The translations under genes were made by a program, and so were the position numbers. Positions 1 through 10,529 of a DNA stretch of 64,000 nt are shown one piece after another. Source of the DNA: Oenanthe sinensis (lineage: Eukaryota; Streptophyta; Magnoliopsida; Apiales; Apiaceae). The notes beneath the pieces are model-generated. The model was given only the letters and a program-made list of their open reading frames with translations. It ran no database searches and was not told the DNA's origin. The number at the start of each line of letters is the position of its first letter. Position 1 is the first letter of the stretch. The stretch is from positions 21,438,501 through 21,502,500 of the forward strand of contig CM053794.1 of assembly GCA_028671895.1 (NCBI GenBank), given 5' to 3'.

Positions 1-156
1 AGACAAAGTTTCAGGAAAGTGTTCGTAACAGCCTGCTAAGATCAGTCACAGAACCATAACAGCAAGCTGACACTGTTCCGCCCAGAACTATATCAGCAAG
101 CTGACACTGTTCCGCCCAGAAGCTATTCAAAATAAATTTCGATAATGGATATTCCT
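1..156 (+). repeat. LTR fragment, Copia family I
   Basis: The stretch matches the LTRs of Copia element I at about 16000-16150 and 27288-27440 almost base for base, and is closer to the 3' LTR copy. It includes two tandem copies of a roughly 35-bp unit containing CAGCAAGCTGAC and CACTGTTCCGCC. It stops abruptly at about 156, where CACTA-derived sequence begins. This is a truncated LTR; the rest lies left of the window or was deleted. Confidence 0.85.
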
Positions 157-479
157 TGTAGTTGTCGTGTAGCGGATTGGTTTTTAAAATTTTGAGAACA
201 GTCATAACCGACCGACTTAAATCGATCGTATATCACAAGAAATCGATCAGTTTTATTATGAATGTGGTCGGTTATGTTATGGTCAGTTTGTTTGACTGGA
301 TTTATGAATGGTAAAAAAAGGTCGGTTATATGCTATATCGGTCAGTTTTACTAGGTTTAAAAAAACAGACTCTTTGCAGCTATTGTAGTCCCACCTATAG
401 ATTAAAATTACCAATCAACCAACATTCTAATATCAAACATTCTAATACCAACAAACCATTCATACACAGAAATTAAATA
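157..479. mobile_element. CACTA-type transposon body fragment (tail unit)
   Basis: The sequence matches 10204-10529 and 29590-29890. It is rich in short CGGTCGGTT / AACCGACCG repeats in both orientations, typical of CACTA subterminal regions. The CACTACAAGG terminus that begins the third-unit copy (29255) is missing here. No transposase coding is visible. The 3' side is interrupted by a truncated Copia gag. Confidence 0.6.
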
Positions 480-1625
480 CTTGTTACACTTTCCAACTTT
501 CTTGCTTCTACACTCAGTTGCATAGTATCCCATCTTGTTACACTTGTAACACTTGACCTTTGATTTGTCAAGTGTCTTTGACTTCCCTTCCTTGTTTTCT
601 CCCTTTCTGAACTTCTCCTTGCACTCAGAATTACCAGACCTCTTCTGAAACTTGCCCTATTTTCTGAACTTCCTGTACTTTATCTTTTTAAAGCCTTTGA
701 CAATCATATCAACCATTTTCATCATGTCAGGATATGTGGATTCATCATCAGAGTTTGCATCAGAGTTTGCTTCAGACTTTAACTCACTACTTTCCTTCAC
801 CATCATAGCTTTTCCTTTTCCCTTTGAGACTGTAGGTATTTGTTCCTTAACTTTCACACTCTTTGTTTCAAAATTCAAGGCAAATGACTTTGCCTTGTCA
901 CTTTTCTTGTTCTTCCTTTGCTATAACTCAAAGTCTTGAGTTTTCAGCTTTCCATATACTTAATTCATTGACATGTATTCCAAATCTGCTATGTCACTTA
1001 TTAAGGATGTCTACAAGAGCCATTCTTCAGGTAGAGCTCTTAGAAATTTAGTGTTTGAATCCTCATTATCATACACCTTGTCAACTACAGCCAAGTCATT
1101 TAACAAAGTGAGAAATATGTCATATGTATCAGATATAGACTCATTCTGTTTACCTAAAAATATTCATACTTCTGAATAAGAAAAGATCTTCTGTTTTCTT
1201 AATTTCCTTGGTTTCTTGACATTGAACCACCAAGGCATTCCAGATTTCCTTTGATGTCTTGCAAGCAATTACTCTATCAGACATCACAAAGTCCAGACTG
1301 TTATGTAAGATGTTTTTTACGTTTGCATCCTGGAAGACTTCCTATTTTTTTCATTAGTCCACTCTTTCTTATCCTTCATAGTATAGTGCTCAGGAACTTG
1401 TCTTCCTTCAACTACAGTTGGTGGTATCATTTTTGTTGGTAGATACTGGCCTTCATTAATCTTGTCTAGATAGTCAGAATCTGTAGCCAAGAACATCATC
1501 ACCTTCACCCTTCATCTAGGGTATTCAGCCTTTTTGAGAATTAGAATTATGATGTTTTCATACTTGTTTCTAGATATTGTTTAAGATCTTTTAGATTAAA
1601 AGAAACTGTCTGCTCTAATACCAAT
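480..1625 (-). pseudogene. Truncated Copia gag remnant (copy A)
   Basis: Read on the minus strand, this is Copia-type Gag: an N-terminal region with the residues KAEYP and YLDKINEGQYLP, a middle UBN2-like helical region, a lysine/aspartate-rich linker, and a C-terminal CCHC zinc knuckle near 520-570. The knuckle histidine is replaced by tyrosine (CX2CX4Y). The start codon of copy B (11621-11623) is ATA here, and there are several internal stops and frameshifts. The element ends just after the knuckle at about 480, so no pol is present. A primer site resembling TGGTATTAGAGC lies between gag and the LTR. It is a dead fragment duplicated with the tandem array. Confidence 0.8.
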
Positions 1626-2135
1626 TGTTACCCAGTAAATAGACTATTATAGAATGATGGGTTGAATATAATAGTACCAAACAACCAAAACTAGAACACA
1701 AGTATATGAAAGAAATACTGTTTATATTATCTTTAACAAACTTAATACAAAACTCTCTCAAGAAAATTAGACGTTCTTAAGAGTTGTGATGTTATGAAAA
1801 TAATGTAACTTGAACGATAAATCAATATAAACCTAATCTAGTGTTTATATAGTACACAACTTCCTCTTTATATAATGCAAAGATAATGATTAATAAATAC
1901 AGAGATACAATTTTCATCGTTATCTTCAGAATAGATAGGTTTTACAATGCAGTTGTTATTTATTAAAACACTTCCATCTTTATCTTCAATATTTATCGAA
2001 TAATATCAATTGTTAAACTATGATCAGCCTAAACTCTGTCGGTGAGTAAACTCTGATGACATTACTTAGACTCTGATTACTTTTTGTAAACTCTGGTTGA
2101 TATTCTCAGACAACATCATTTCTTCATATCTAACA
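1626..2135 (-). repeat. LTR of the gag-only Copia fragment (copy A)
   Basis: On the minus strand the LTR starts TGTTAGATATG and ends ...GTAACA, directly followed by the primer site and gag. It is about 510 bp. Near its start it holds repeated AAACTCTG/AGACTCTGAT motifs (about 2033-2120), the same motif that fills element II. It is duplicated at 11672-12181. Confidence 0.8.
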
Positions 2136-3075
2136 TTCAATTTCCTTAATTAAATTTAAATAACTTTTATAGATAATAAAAAAATTATTTTAAAATTATG
2201 TATTCGAAATTAGATGATTTTAAGTGGTTTGAATTATATCTAATCGAACATGTAATATATCTGATATCATCATATAGTATCAATTAATCCATTATCAAAT
2301 AATAGTTTTGTTATATGAACTCTATATTTTTATTACAATTATTTTATATAATAAAATTAAACTTATATTAAATACCACATTTTATATATCAAAATCTCGA
2401 ATCTCACATTATTCTCCCGTTGATTATTTTGTTAAAAAGTAATATTTTAATATAATTATGTATTTTAATTGATCTAAAGTGTACCTAATTTGGCGAATAA
2501 AAATTATTTTTCTTATGTAAATTGAAATTATTTTTATATATAATACAAAATTTATTTTTTAAATTAGTTATCTAAATTCGATTATATTAAATGGTTCAAA
2601 TTTTTAAAGTATAGTTATATCACAAATCTCATATTATTTTCTTACATTTAATTTATTTTAATAAGTGACTCATTATAAGATATAAGAGTACAGCCGTCAT
2701 TTTAAATTGAAGAAAATGTACCATGAAATAATTTTTTACTATTTAATTGTCTCACCAAAATATATGTTAGGATATTATGTTATTTTTTTCTTATGTACAT
2801 TGAAATAAATATTATATATAAAACAAAATGTAGTATTTAAATTGAGTGTTTTAAATTCGATTATATTAAATGGTTCAAGTTTTTAAAGTTTATATATATA
2901 TCTCAAATCTCATATTATTTTTTCACGCGTAACTTCTTTTAATACGGACCCATTATAAGACATAATAATATATCCATCATTTTAAATTTATTAAAATGAC
3001 TCAAGAATAAATTGTACAAAATTTATTTTTAGATTGGGTGTTTTTAAATTCAATTTATTAAATGGTTCAAGTTTT

Positions 3076-3172
<97 letters not shown>

Positions 3173-3294
3173 TCAAAAGATAAGGGATAAGATTCATACA
3201 CACGCATACACATATTATAAGTATGATATTAAGCATATGTGACATAGTGATGTAGTGGAAAAAAGATTTTTAAATTTGTTGGTAGAACCAATTA
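2136..3294. repeat. AT-rich degenerate tandem repeat with TA microsatellite
   Basis: This is non-coding, extremely AT-rich sequence. A unit containing AAATGGTTCAAGTTTTTA and CTCATTATAAGA recurs at about 2590, 2870 and 3060. A pure TA run of roughly 90 bp occupies 3078-3171. The whole block is duplicated at 12182-13385, and its right end appears a third time at about 15590-15801. No gene is seen. Confidence 0.8.
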
Positions 3295-4006
3295 AGTTGC
3301 TAAGATAGTGAGTTTTCAATTTTCCATAGACCTTATCTAAAGACATCTCATTTAAATCAGCCATGTCTCTTATCAAAGATGTATGTAGATCTCATTCTTC
3401 TTGAAGAGCCCTTAGAAACTTGGTGTTTGAGTCTTCATTGTCATACACTTTATCCACCAAAGCTAAGTTGTTTAATAGAGTTAGAAATCTGTCATAGATA
3501 TTTGTGAGGGATTCATTCTGTTTTGCTACAAAGTATTCATATTCCTGAATTAACACAGATCTTCTGTTTTTCTTAATTTTCATGGTTCCTTGACATTGAA
3601 CCTCCAGTGCATCTCAGATCTCTTTTGTTGTTTTACATGCTATTACCATATTGGACATTACAGAGTCAAAACTGTTATGCAATATGTTCCTTACCTTGGC
3701 ATCTTTGAGGACTTCTTGCTTTTCTTCATTGGTTCATTCTTTCTTGTCCTTCAATGTATAATGTTTAGGAACTTGTCTTCCTTCTACAATAGTTGCAGGC
3801 ACCAATCTTGTTGGAAGATACTGGCCTTCATTGATTCTATCCAAATAATCAGGGTTTGTTGCTTCCAGGAACATTAACATCATCTTCACCCTCCATGTAG
3901 GGTACTCAGCTTTCTTCAAGATTGGAATTCTTATGCTCTCATACTTGTTTCCAGACATGATTTTATGATCTAACAGTTGAATTTAACTGTCTGCTCTGAT
4001 ACCAAT
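3295..4006 (-). pseudogene. Second truncated Copia gag fragment
   Basis: On the minus strand this gag begins with an intact ATG at 3956-3958 (residues MSGNKYESIRIPILKKAEYP). It continues through an N-terminal 74-codon open stretch, a stop, and a further 63-codon stretch at 3392-3583. It is related to copies A and B but distinct. It lacks the zinc knuckle and pol, breaking off at 3295 inside the AT-rich tract, directly after GGTAGAACCAATTAAGTT, the point where unit 2 continues uninterrupted. A primer site complementary to initiator tRNA-Met (reverse complement of CTCTGATACCA) precedes it. Confidence 0.8.
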
Positions 4007-4541
4007 TGTTTTCCCAGAAATATAATCTATTACAAAAGGGGGGTTGAATTTAATAGTACCAATTTATCGATCAAGAACACAAGTATGTAAAAGATGTACA
4101 TTGTTTTGTATTGAAGATAATGAATAGAATACAAAACTCTCTCAAGAAATTCTTTGTTCAAGAGCTGCTAGGTTATGAATAATATGATGTGAAAGTTATA
4201 ATTAAGTTAACCTATGTCTGTGTTTATATAGACACAGTTACAATTCAATTACAAATTAGATTAAGAAAAGAACAACTTTAAATAAGGAAATAGACTTGCA
4301 TTAAGATTCCTTCTCACTATCCTAATCAAACTCTGATTTGATTGCTTCATTCACAAATTCTGAACTGTAAACTCTGTCGGTTGATTAATCTCTGACTTGA
4401 GCATTCTCTGTTAGAGTAAACTCTGATTGAGTATTCTCTGATAGAGTAAACTCTGACCGACAGCTTCTTCATTCTCTGATGACGTCAGCATAAACTCTGA
4501 TTGGTATTCTCTGCCAATCATCAGTGTTTGAATTCCTAACA
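4007..4541 (-). repeat. LTR of the second gag fragment
   Basis: It is bounded by TGTTTTCCCAG on the plus strand at 4007 and ...CCTAACA at 4541, i.e. TGTTAGG...AAAACA on the minus strand. It carries at least five AAACTCTGA-like motifs at 4320-4490. Both termini resemble those of the 3' LTR of element II (30067-30816), so it probably belongs to a related family. Confidence 0.75.
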
Positions 4542-5073
4542 TATATTAATATGAAAATTTAAAATAGTTCAAGTATTTGAATGAACTCATTTTTTGCTCA
4601 TAAACCAACGGAAAGTTAACATACAATAGAGTGATAAATCAGCTTATTTTTCTAAATTTTAAGTACGGACAAACGAGTATTTAGTGTGTTGCATTTGCAT
4701 ATATATGTGCATCGATCAACATGAATCAAGTGAGTCGGGAACCAGGCAAGAAATTGATTTGTTTGATATGCAGTTGGGATAAACGAAAGATCGATGGTCA
4801 CACTTGCGTGTGTGATGATGGACTATATATTGGATTGGCCGACGTGAATCAAGTTAGTATGTGTTCATGCAACAGATTGTTTCACATGTATATAATTGGA
4901 CAAATAGAGGTCAATGGTATACTTGTGTGTATACAAGTGGACATTCGAGAATGAATGTGTTGGGGTTTGGAGTATTTGACTCGGGGGGAAGTTTTGGAAA
5001 TGTTTGTGGTAGGCAAGTTTGTTTCTTTAGAAGAAACAAGAGGGAAAGAGTTAGAAGTTCGGAAGGGGGAGAT
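4542..5073. other. Intergenic; ends in a Copia polypurine tract
   Basis: About 4548-4680 is one copy of a roughly 130-bp direct repeat whose partner is at 6828-6955. The rest looks like the 3' internal end of a Copia element because it finishes with the purine tract GGAAGGGGGAGAT immediately before an LTR-like TGTTGTG. The short open frames here are not recognisable proteins. Confidence 0.5.
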
Positions 5074-5626
5074 TGTTGTGTTTTAAGCCTAAATCACTAT
5101 CTATTTCCTTACTTTTACCCTTTGTCCCACATTGAACCCAAAACCACAAACCCACTTCTCTTCCCCTATAAATAAACTCATTTCCCCCCCTTTACTAAAT
5201 ACACTTTTCTTTTCTCTCTTTTCTTTATAGCCACTAGATAGTCCATCTAGTAGGAAAGTCGGTTTAGCCCGCTTTCAGGAAGGGGCTTGATAGAAGGTCA
5301 TCGTGCCTAAACTACCCTTAGGAGTGTTCGGTTTTGTCTACAGTCATCGGAGGTGGTCCCGCTGCAGGGGGTCGTTCTATCGGGTTGTGTGACACTGTCC
5401 GGGTTGGAAGAGGGAGAGAAAGAAAGGCTCTCAAGAAATAGTAATTGGGGGAGGTTTAGAGGAAAACACTTCAGTGAGTAAGGGATATACATAATAGGTA
5501 TGTTAGATTGAATTTGTGTATAAAATTTAGAGTCTTATACCCGAATATTATAATCTCTTTGTTCTAGTGAAGTTATTATACTTGTGGATGTAGGCTTGCT
5601 GAAAGATGTAAAATTTCTTGCCTATT
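5074..5626 (+). repeat. Copia LTR fragment with promoter
   Basis: It starts TGTTGTG right after a polypurine tract. It contains CCCACATTG, a TATA-like CCTATAAATA at about 5165, and a pyrimidine-rich stretch likely around the start of transcription. It continues to about 5626, where an expected LTR end and internal region are absent. It is read as a 3' LTR whose own end is degraded. The open frames in it (for example 5307-5492 on the minus strand) are not real genes. Confidence 0.6.
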
Positions 5627-6098
5627 TTACTATATAAAAAAGGGGTAAATTTTAATTTTTTTATATATTGAAAGTAGAAATGGGCAATTATTATGGAACA
5701 AATTTTTTTCTCGAGACTATTATTATGGGACGGAGGGAATATATATTATTATGTTTTTGATTTTGGGTGTGGTTGTGGTTGTGTGCAAAAATTATAGCAT
5801 ATTAGCTTAGAGCCCATGCAATGCATGAGTTTTCTTTTTTTTAATAATTTTTAATAATTTTTAATTAAATTTTTTTAATTTTAAAAATTTTATATTTATT
5901 CAATTTTAATATATATTTTTAAAAGTATTACAAATTTTAGTTATATACATTAATAAATCATAAGTAAAATTATTATTAAGTTAATTATTTATTCGTGGAT
6001 TAAATCATAATTATTTAATTAATACTTAAAATTTTATATTTTTACCCCTGACAACCAAACCATGTTAACTTCCTTATTCCAATTATATATAGGATATA
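5627..6098. other. AT-rich spacer with Stowaway-like MITE remnant
   Basis: Around 5728-5741 the sequence GGGACGGAGGGA is the conserved end of Stowaway (Tc1/mariner) MITEs. A weak inverted counterpart, with ATTATTATGG, lies at about 5685-5700. The rest is AT-rich with no gene. Confidence 0.45.
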
Positions 6099-6475
6099 GA
6101 GTCAGTTTGGCTAAGTTTAGAAATGTGACTTATGACTTAAAGTGGCTTAACGAGATAAACCGGGAGCTTACATGACATGTTTCGGTAATTTTATATTATG
6201 ATTGACTTATGAGTTTTTAAAAATATAATAATAAAAATAAAAGTGACTTGTGAGTAATTTATGACATATTGATAACTTTTATCAAAATAGAAAAAAATAA
6301 GTTACTGAAAAAATACATAATACTTATTTCTGGCTTGGAGTAAGTTTGTGGCTTATTTCCGACTTTAAATCACTTTATGGCTCATTACATAAACAAATAT
6401 TTTTTAGCTTAAATTCAGAAACAATTTTAAGCCCAGCAAAGCTCGGCTTAAAGTTATTTGTCAAACGGGCTCATA
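6099..6475. mobile_element. Probable hAT-like MITE
   Basis: An inverted pair brackets it: GTCAGTTTGGCTAA on the left and TTGTCAAACGGGCT on the right (imperfect). Between them is the ACTTATGACTTAAAG / CTTTAAATCACTTTATGG type of sequence common in plant hAT MITEs. A degraded flanking repeat (ATATAG on both sides) fits a target duplication. A possible alternative right end, AGCCAAACTGGCC, lies near 7041. Confidence 0.45.
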
Positions 6476-7405
6476 ATATAGATGAATTATAGATAAGTTA
6501 AGTTGGGTTGGACCATGGATAAGGTTGAATTTGTGGCTTAGTACATGGCATTGTATGTGTCAAACTGACCTCTACTAATGTTTTTCATCTAAATCAATGG
6601 AATCGTGTAGTTTCTGTATGTTTAATGAAATAATGGATAAAACAATGTGGTATCTTTTATAAGAATATGATTTAAATTAAATTAATTTAAAATTTGTTTC
6701 ACAATTTTTTTAAAGTAAAACTAGGTGATGACCTGCTTGAAATTAGATACAAACTTGAGTGACAAATTTACTGTTGAAGACTATTTCAATGTGACATGTC
6801 AGCATATTTAGGAAACTAAGGGCAATTATTAATATGAAAATTTTAAATAATTCAAGTATTTGACTGAAATCATTTTTTGCTCATAAACCAACGGAAAGTT
6901 AACATAGAGTAGTGTGAATCAGTTTATTTTCCCAAATTTTAAGTACGGATAAACAGCTCACTATTAACTTAAAGTAAACTGACACCGCGTCAGTCAAAAA
7001 AATAAAGTAAACTGACTCCGCTTAATGCAGATTGCAGAGCCAAACTGGCCCTAAACCAAATACCAGTTTTTCCCTTCAAAACTCTCGTTTTTCTCTCTTT
7101 CCTTGATATAACAATCCACCTTTCGTACTTATGTTAATTTATAGAATTTATACTCATTTTTAATTTTATTAATCTTTTTGTTAAAAAAGGTTTCTAACGT
7201 TTGATCAAATACATACTACTATCCAAGATCCAAGCACTTCAGAAAAAAATTCTTGTTTCACAAAATTTATAGTTACAATATCACATATATAATAACTAGT
7301 GAATACATTTTCCCAAGATTATACTTTTGTTAAAAAAATTAATCTTTGATATACAGAATACTAACCTCAACTAGTTGTAATATAAAGAAACTACCGAACG
7401 GTATA
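6476..7405. other. Non-coding spacer
   Basis: No gene is seen. It holds the second copy of the roughly 130-bp direct repeat (6828-6955) that also occurs at 4548-4680. Otherwise it is AT-rich sequence without recognisable structure. Confidence 0.6.
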
Positions 7406-7413
7406 GTAATTTC

Positions 7414-8233
7414 TAGGGGTGAGTATCGGGCGGTTTGGATGGGTTTGGTGGACAAAACCATCTAAACCGAATTTTTCGGTTTGGCAATCCGTCAAACCGT
7501 TACCGTTACCATTACCGTTAGTACTAAAATTAAACCACCCAAATTATAACGGTTTGGTTTGGGCGGTTTCGGTTTCAAACCGCTAAATTATATAATAATT
7601 TAATTCTTGAACAACTAAATAATTATAGAGTTTTTTGCACTTTGCATCCCTTAAGTTTGGACGGAAAACAGTATGATCCTTAAACTTTTTATAAATACAC
7701 ATTGCATCCCTTTACTTTTTATATAACACAAAATTCCGATTTTAAATTTTAAAATTTAAAAAAAATCCTAGTATATGATTTTATTTATTTTTTAATCTAC
7801 AAATAAATAAAATCTTCTTACAAATTGAGATAAACTCTCAATTTTTTAATCTACATATGCATATAAAAGTAGAGGTCTGTGCTTCTACTTCCTTTAAAAG
7901 TAGAGGTCTGTACTTCTACTTCCTTTAAAAGTAGAGGTACAGACCTCTACTTTTATATATTTTAAAAGTACGGTCATCTGCTATTTCTGTCATCTGCTGC
8001 AAGTTTACTATATATTTTTATAATAATAAATAATTAATATATATTATTATATGTTCGGGTGGAACGGGTTATATTGGACGGTTTGACAAGGCAAACCGAA
8101 CCCAACCATTATTTTTCGGTTTTTTAAAAATCGAAACCGTTACCAACCCGAACCGTTACAAAACCATAATTTCTGGTTTCGGCGGTTTGGATGGGGCGGT
8201 TTGGGCGGGTTCGGAAAATTTTGCTCACCCCTA
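7414..8233. mobile_element. Non-autonomous hAT-type element with intact 8-bp target duplication
   Basis: The 820-bp element is flanked by the perfect 8-bp duplication GTAATTTC (7406-7413 and 8234-8241). Its ends are inverted: TAGGGGTGAG on the left and CTCACCCCTA on the right. Subterminal regions are packed with GGCGGTTTGG / AACCGAACCC repeats, likely transposase-binding sites. It has no transposase. A 20-bp perfect inverted repeat (7861-7880 with 7939-7958) encloses repeated AGTAGAGGTCTGT units. It ends about 270 bp before the Kunitz gene 1 start codon. Confidence 0.85.
7861..7958. repeat. Hairpin-forming repeat inside the hAT element
   Basis: Two direct copies of AAAAGTAGAGGTCTGT-CTTCTACTT are followed by an inverted copy, GTACAGACCTCTACTTTT. 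Arms 7861-7880 and 7939-7958 are perfectly complementary, and 7896-7913 with 7937-7954 gives an alternative stem. Confidence 0.8.
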
Positions 8234-8277
8234 GTAATTTCTCATTAAAATATAACACGATCTCTTCAAACTACAAT

Positions 8278-8506
8278 AATCTTAGGGAAGCATATGTTCA
8301 AAATCCAGGAGTACTATTAAACCTCGGCGCCACCTTTTTATATTTACAGTATCAAAATTCCCGGATTTCAATGACGGAAAAAGATAACATGTGGAATTTG
8401 GTACATTCAAGCACAAATTAATTAAGAAGCTAGGCTTATCTACTCCCCTATAAATAGAAGAATCGTCTCCATATTTATTCACACAACAAACAAACGTTCT
8501 AACATA
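8278..8506 (+). promoter_or_regulatory. Kunitz gene 1 promoter and 5' leader
   Basis: The TATA box TATAAATA lies at 8449-8456, 51 nt before the ATG. Homology with the unit-2 promoter (14395-14623) begins at about 8278 and is nearly complete to the start codon. Gene 1's more distal upstream sequence is replaced by the hAT element, so the two genes share only about 230 bp of proximal promoter. Confidence 0.8.
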
Positions 8507-9133
8507 ATGAAGACAACTCTCGCACTATTTTTGACATTCCTTCTGTATGCTTTCACTTTCGCTGCAGCAGATCTCAACCCGGTGTTGGATTTTTCTGGTA
8601 GCAAGCTTGTAACAGGGGTTGATTACTACATAATTCCAATCATTGGTGGCAAAGGAGGTGGCGTGTCATTAGCTTCTGTTCGAAATAAAACATGCCAACT
8701 TGATGTTGCCCAAGATAATCTCTATAGAAATGGCCTATGGGTAAGGATTCATCCCGTAAATATTAAGAAAGGTGTTAGCGGCCGAGTAATACGCGAATCC
8801 ACTGATTTGGTCGTCAGCATCACATCTCCGAAAATCAAAACATGCGGTAAATCAACAGTCTGGAAGGTGGACAAGTATGATATGCTGAGAAAACGGTATT
8901 TCGTAACAATCGGGGGAGTAGGAGCGGACAATAAGAGCCTGCAGAACGGATATTTTAGGATCATGAAAGAGAACCATTATTACAAAATTATATATTGTCC
9001 CCGATGCAAATCTGCTGCACCTTGTGCTGTTACGTGCAAGAATGTCGGACCGTATTCTGAACATGGAAGGACTCTGTTTGCGTTAACTGATCAGCCCTAT
9101 ACGCTTTACTTTAAGAAGGTAGTTAAGGTTTAA
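8507..9133 (+). CDS. Kunitz-type (STI, miraculin-like) protease inhibitor 1
   Basis: This 208-codon, intronless gene encodes a secreted soybean-trypsin-inhibitor-family protein. Residues 1-21 form a hydrophobic signal peptide, probably cleaved after the AAA at 19-21. The family signature spans about 26-44 (VLDFSG...LVTGVDYYIIP). Cysteines 63 and 113 should form the first conserved disulfide. The cluster C164, C167, C173, C177 is the miraculin-like pattern. NKT at 60-62 is a possible N-glycosylation site. Length is typical of the family. Members generally inhibit serine proteases and are often defence- or storage-related; I cannot read the target protease, because the reactive-site loop near 85-100 is not a canonical one I recognise. 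A TATA box and downstream AATAAA support a working gene. It is about 98% identical to the copy at 14624. Confidence 0.93.
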   Translation: MKTTLALFLTFLLYAFTFAAADLNPVLDFSGSKLVTGVDYYIIPIIGGKGGGVSLASVRNKTCQLDVAQDNLYRNGLWVRIHPVNIKKGVSGRVIRESTDLVVSITSPKIKTCGKSTVWKVDKYDMLRKRYFVTIGGVGADNKSLQNGYFRIMKENHYYKIIYCPRCKSAAPCAVTCKNVGPYSEHGRTLFALTDQPYTLYFKKVVKV

Positions 9134-9847
9134 ATGTTATGTGTTGATGTATCCGTTGCCCTTCTGTGTTTCTGTCAAGTTAGTTAAAACTTGCTAATAC
9201 TGTATAATAAGCAAGATATAAAGCATCTTGCTACTGTTCAATAAAATAAAGGCAGCATTTCTCGTGGATGATTGTCAAAGGTACTATGATGTTTAAGGTC
9301 TTTCGCAACATGGGCAACAATTGAGAAGGGGTACCTTTTGTGTTAATGTATACCTAAATGATCGACAACACGGCAGTAAAGAAATCCAACACAACTTAAA
9401 TGATTTCTGATTCTCAACTCAAATTCCATAACAAACTAATTTGAGCTTATTGAGTTCGAACATTTGAGTAGTTCAATTTTTTACACTTTTAATCATTAAC
9501 AAATGGAATGAGAATGTTTTGCTATTGAACTCGAACTCCAACAATTTCTTAACAAACTAAAAATTTTTCCATAACAATATCGAATATATTTTCACATCTA
9601 ATCAACTCGTGTCTGAGGACATATCCGACCGAACTTCTGAAGCTCAAACAATTCAAACTCGAACAAATATATTTATTGAATAGTTCCTTTGTTTTACAAC
9701 CCTAGCTAATCCAACTTTTACTTTGAATCAGAATTCATTTTCAAGCCCATAGTAAAAATTATAATATAAAATAAATTTGATAAATTTTTAAAATTATTAA
9801 AAGATCTTTGTTCGAGGATAAAGCTTATGCATTTTTTATTAGATATT
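9134..9847 (+). other. Kunitz 1 3' flank
   Basis: AATAAA signals lie at about 9240-9250, giving a 3' UTR of roughly 100-130 nt. The rest is non-coding and is duplicated downstream of the third Kunitz copy (28525-29254). The unit-2 counterpart is cut at about 15521. Confidence 0.75.
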
Positions 9848-9924
9848 CACTACAAGGAAAAGAGTTAAAACTGACCATTTAAATCATGCGGTTATGACTG
9901 ATATCGGTCAGTTTAATAGTTAAC
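9848..9924 (+). mobile_element. CACTA transposon terminus, truncated
   Basis: It begins CACTACAAGGAAAAGAG, the standard plant CACTA terminal sequence, followed by AACTGACC and ATATCGGTC subterminal motifs. It matches 29255-29330 and then breaks at about 9925, where unrelated sequence intervenes before the transposon body resumes at 10204. Confidence 0.7.
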
Positions 9925-10203
9925 TTGATGTTTCCTCACGCATACGCATAACTTTTGTTTCACTTTTTTAGAGAATATCTTCGACCAAATTAGTTACAAT
10001 ACATACCATTTCTCCGGACATGGGGTTATTCTATTGAATTCTTCTACTTTGGTCGGTAGATGGATCGGAGGCCTCAAGTGTGGTCCTGGACAGTTAACTA
10101 TTTCTTCGTCTAATAATTATCGATAAAATTGTATAGGATTAGCACGAACCTCATTAAGCACATTCTTAACCACCGGGAAGTTGACATTGTCGGGGAGGAT
10201 GGG
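9925..10203. other. Unidentified 279-bp insertion in the CACTA fragment
   Basis: This segment is present in unit 1 but absent from the otherwise collinear third-unit copy, where CACTA sequence is continuous. It is less AT-rich than its surroundings. I find no terminal repeat, target duplication or recognisable coding sequence. Confidence 0.5.
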
Positions 10204-10529
10204 TAGTTATCGTGTAGCATATTGGTTTTTTAAAATTTTGGGAACACTCATAACCGACCGACTTAAACCGATCGTGCATCACAAGAAATCGCTCAGTTTT
10301 ATTATGAATGTGGTCGGTTATGCTATGGTTGGTCGGTTTTACTAGATTTATGAATGGTAAAAAAAGGTCGGTTATGTGCTATATCGGTCGATTTTACTGG
10401 GTTTTTAAAAAAACCAGACTCTTTGCAGCTATTGCAGTTCCACCTATTGATCAAAATTACCAATCAACCAACATTCTAATATCAAACATTGTAATATCAA
10501 CAATCATTCATACACAAAAATTAAACACT
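10204..10529. mobile_element. CACTA transposon body fragment (unit 1)
   Basis: It is a duplicate of 157-479 and homologous to 29590-29890, with dense GGTCGGTT repeats. It is interrupted at about 10530 by the gag-bearing Copia fragment. Confidence 0.6.

Noticed and set aside
3078..3171. Minus-strand open frame across the TA repeat
   Set aside because: The IYIYIY run is simply the translation of a dinucleotide repeat.
5800..5840. GCCCATGCAATGCATGAG motif as a transposon end
   Set aside because: It resembles a motif common at plant repeat ends, but there is no partner end or target duplication nearby.
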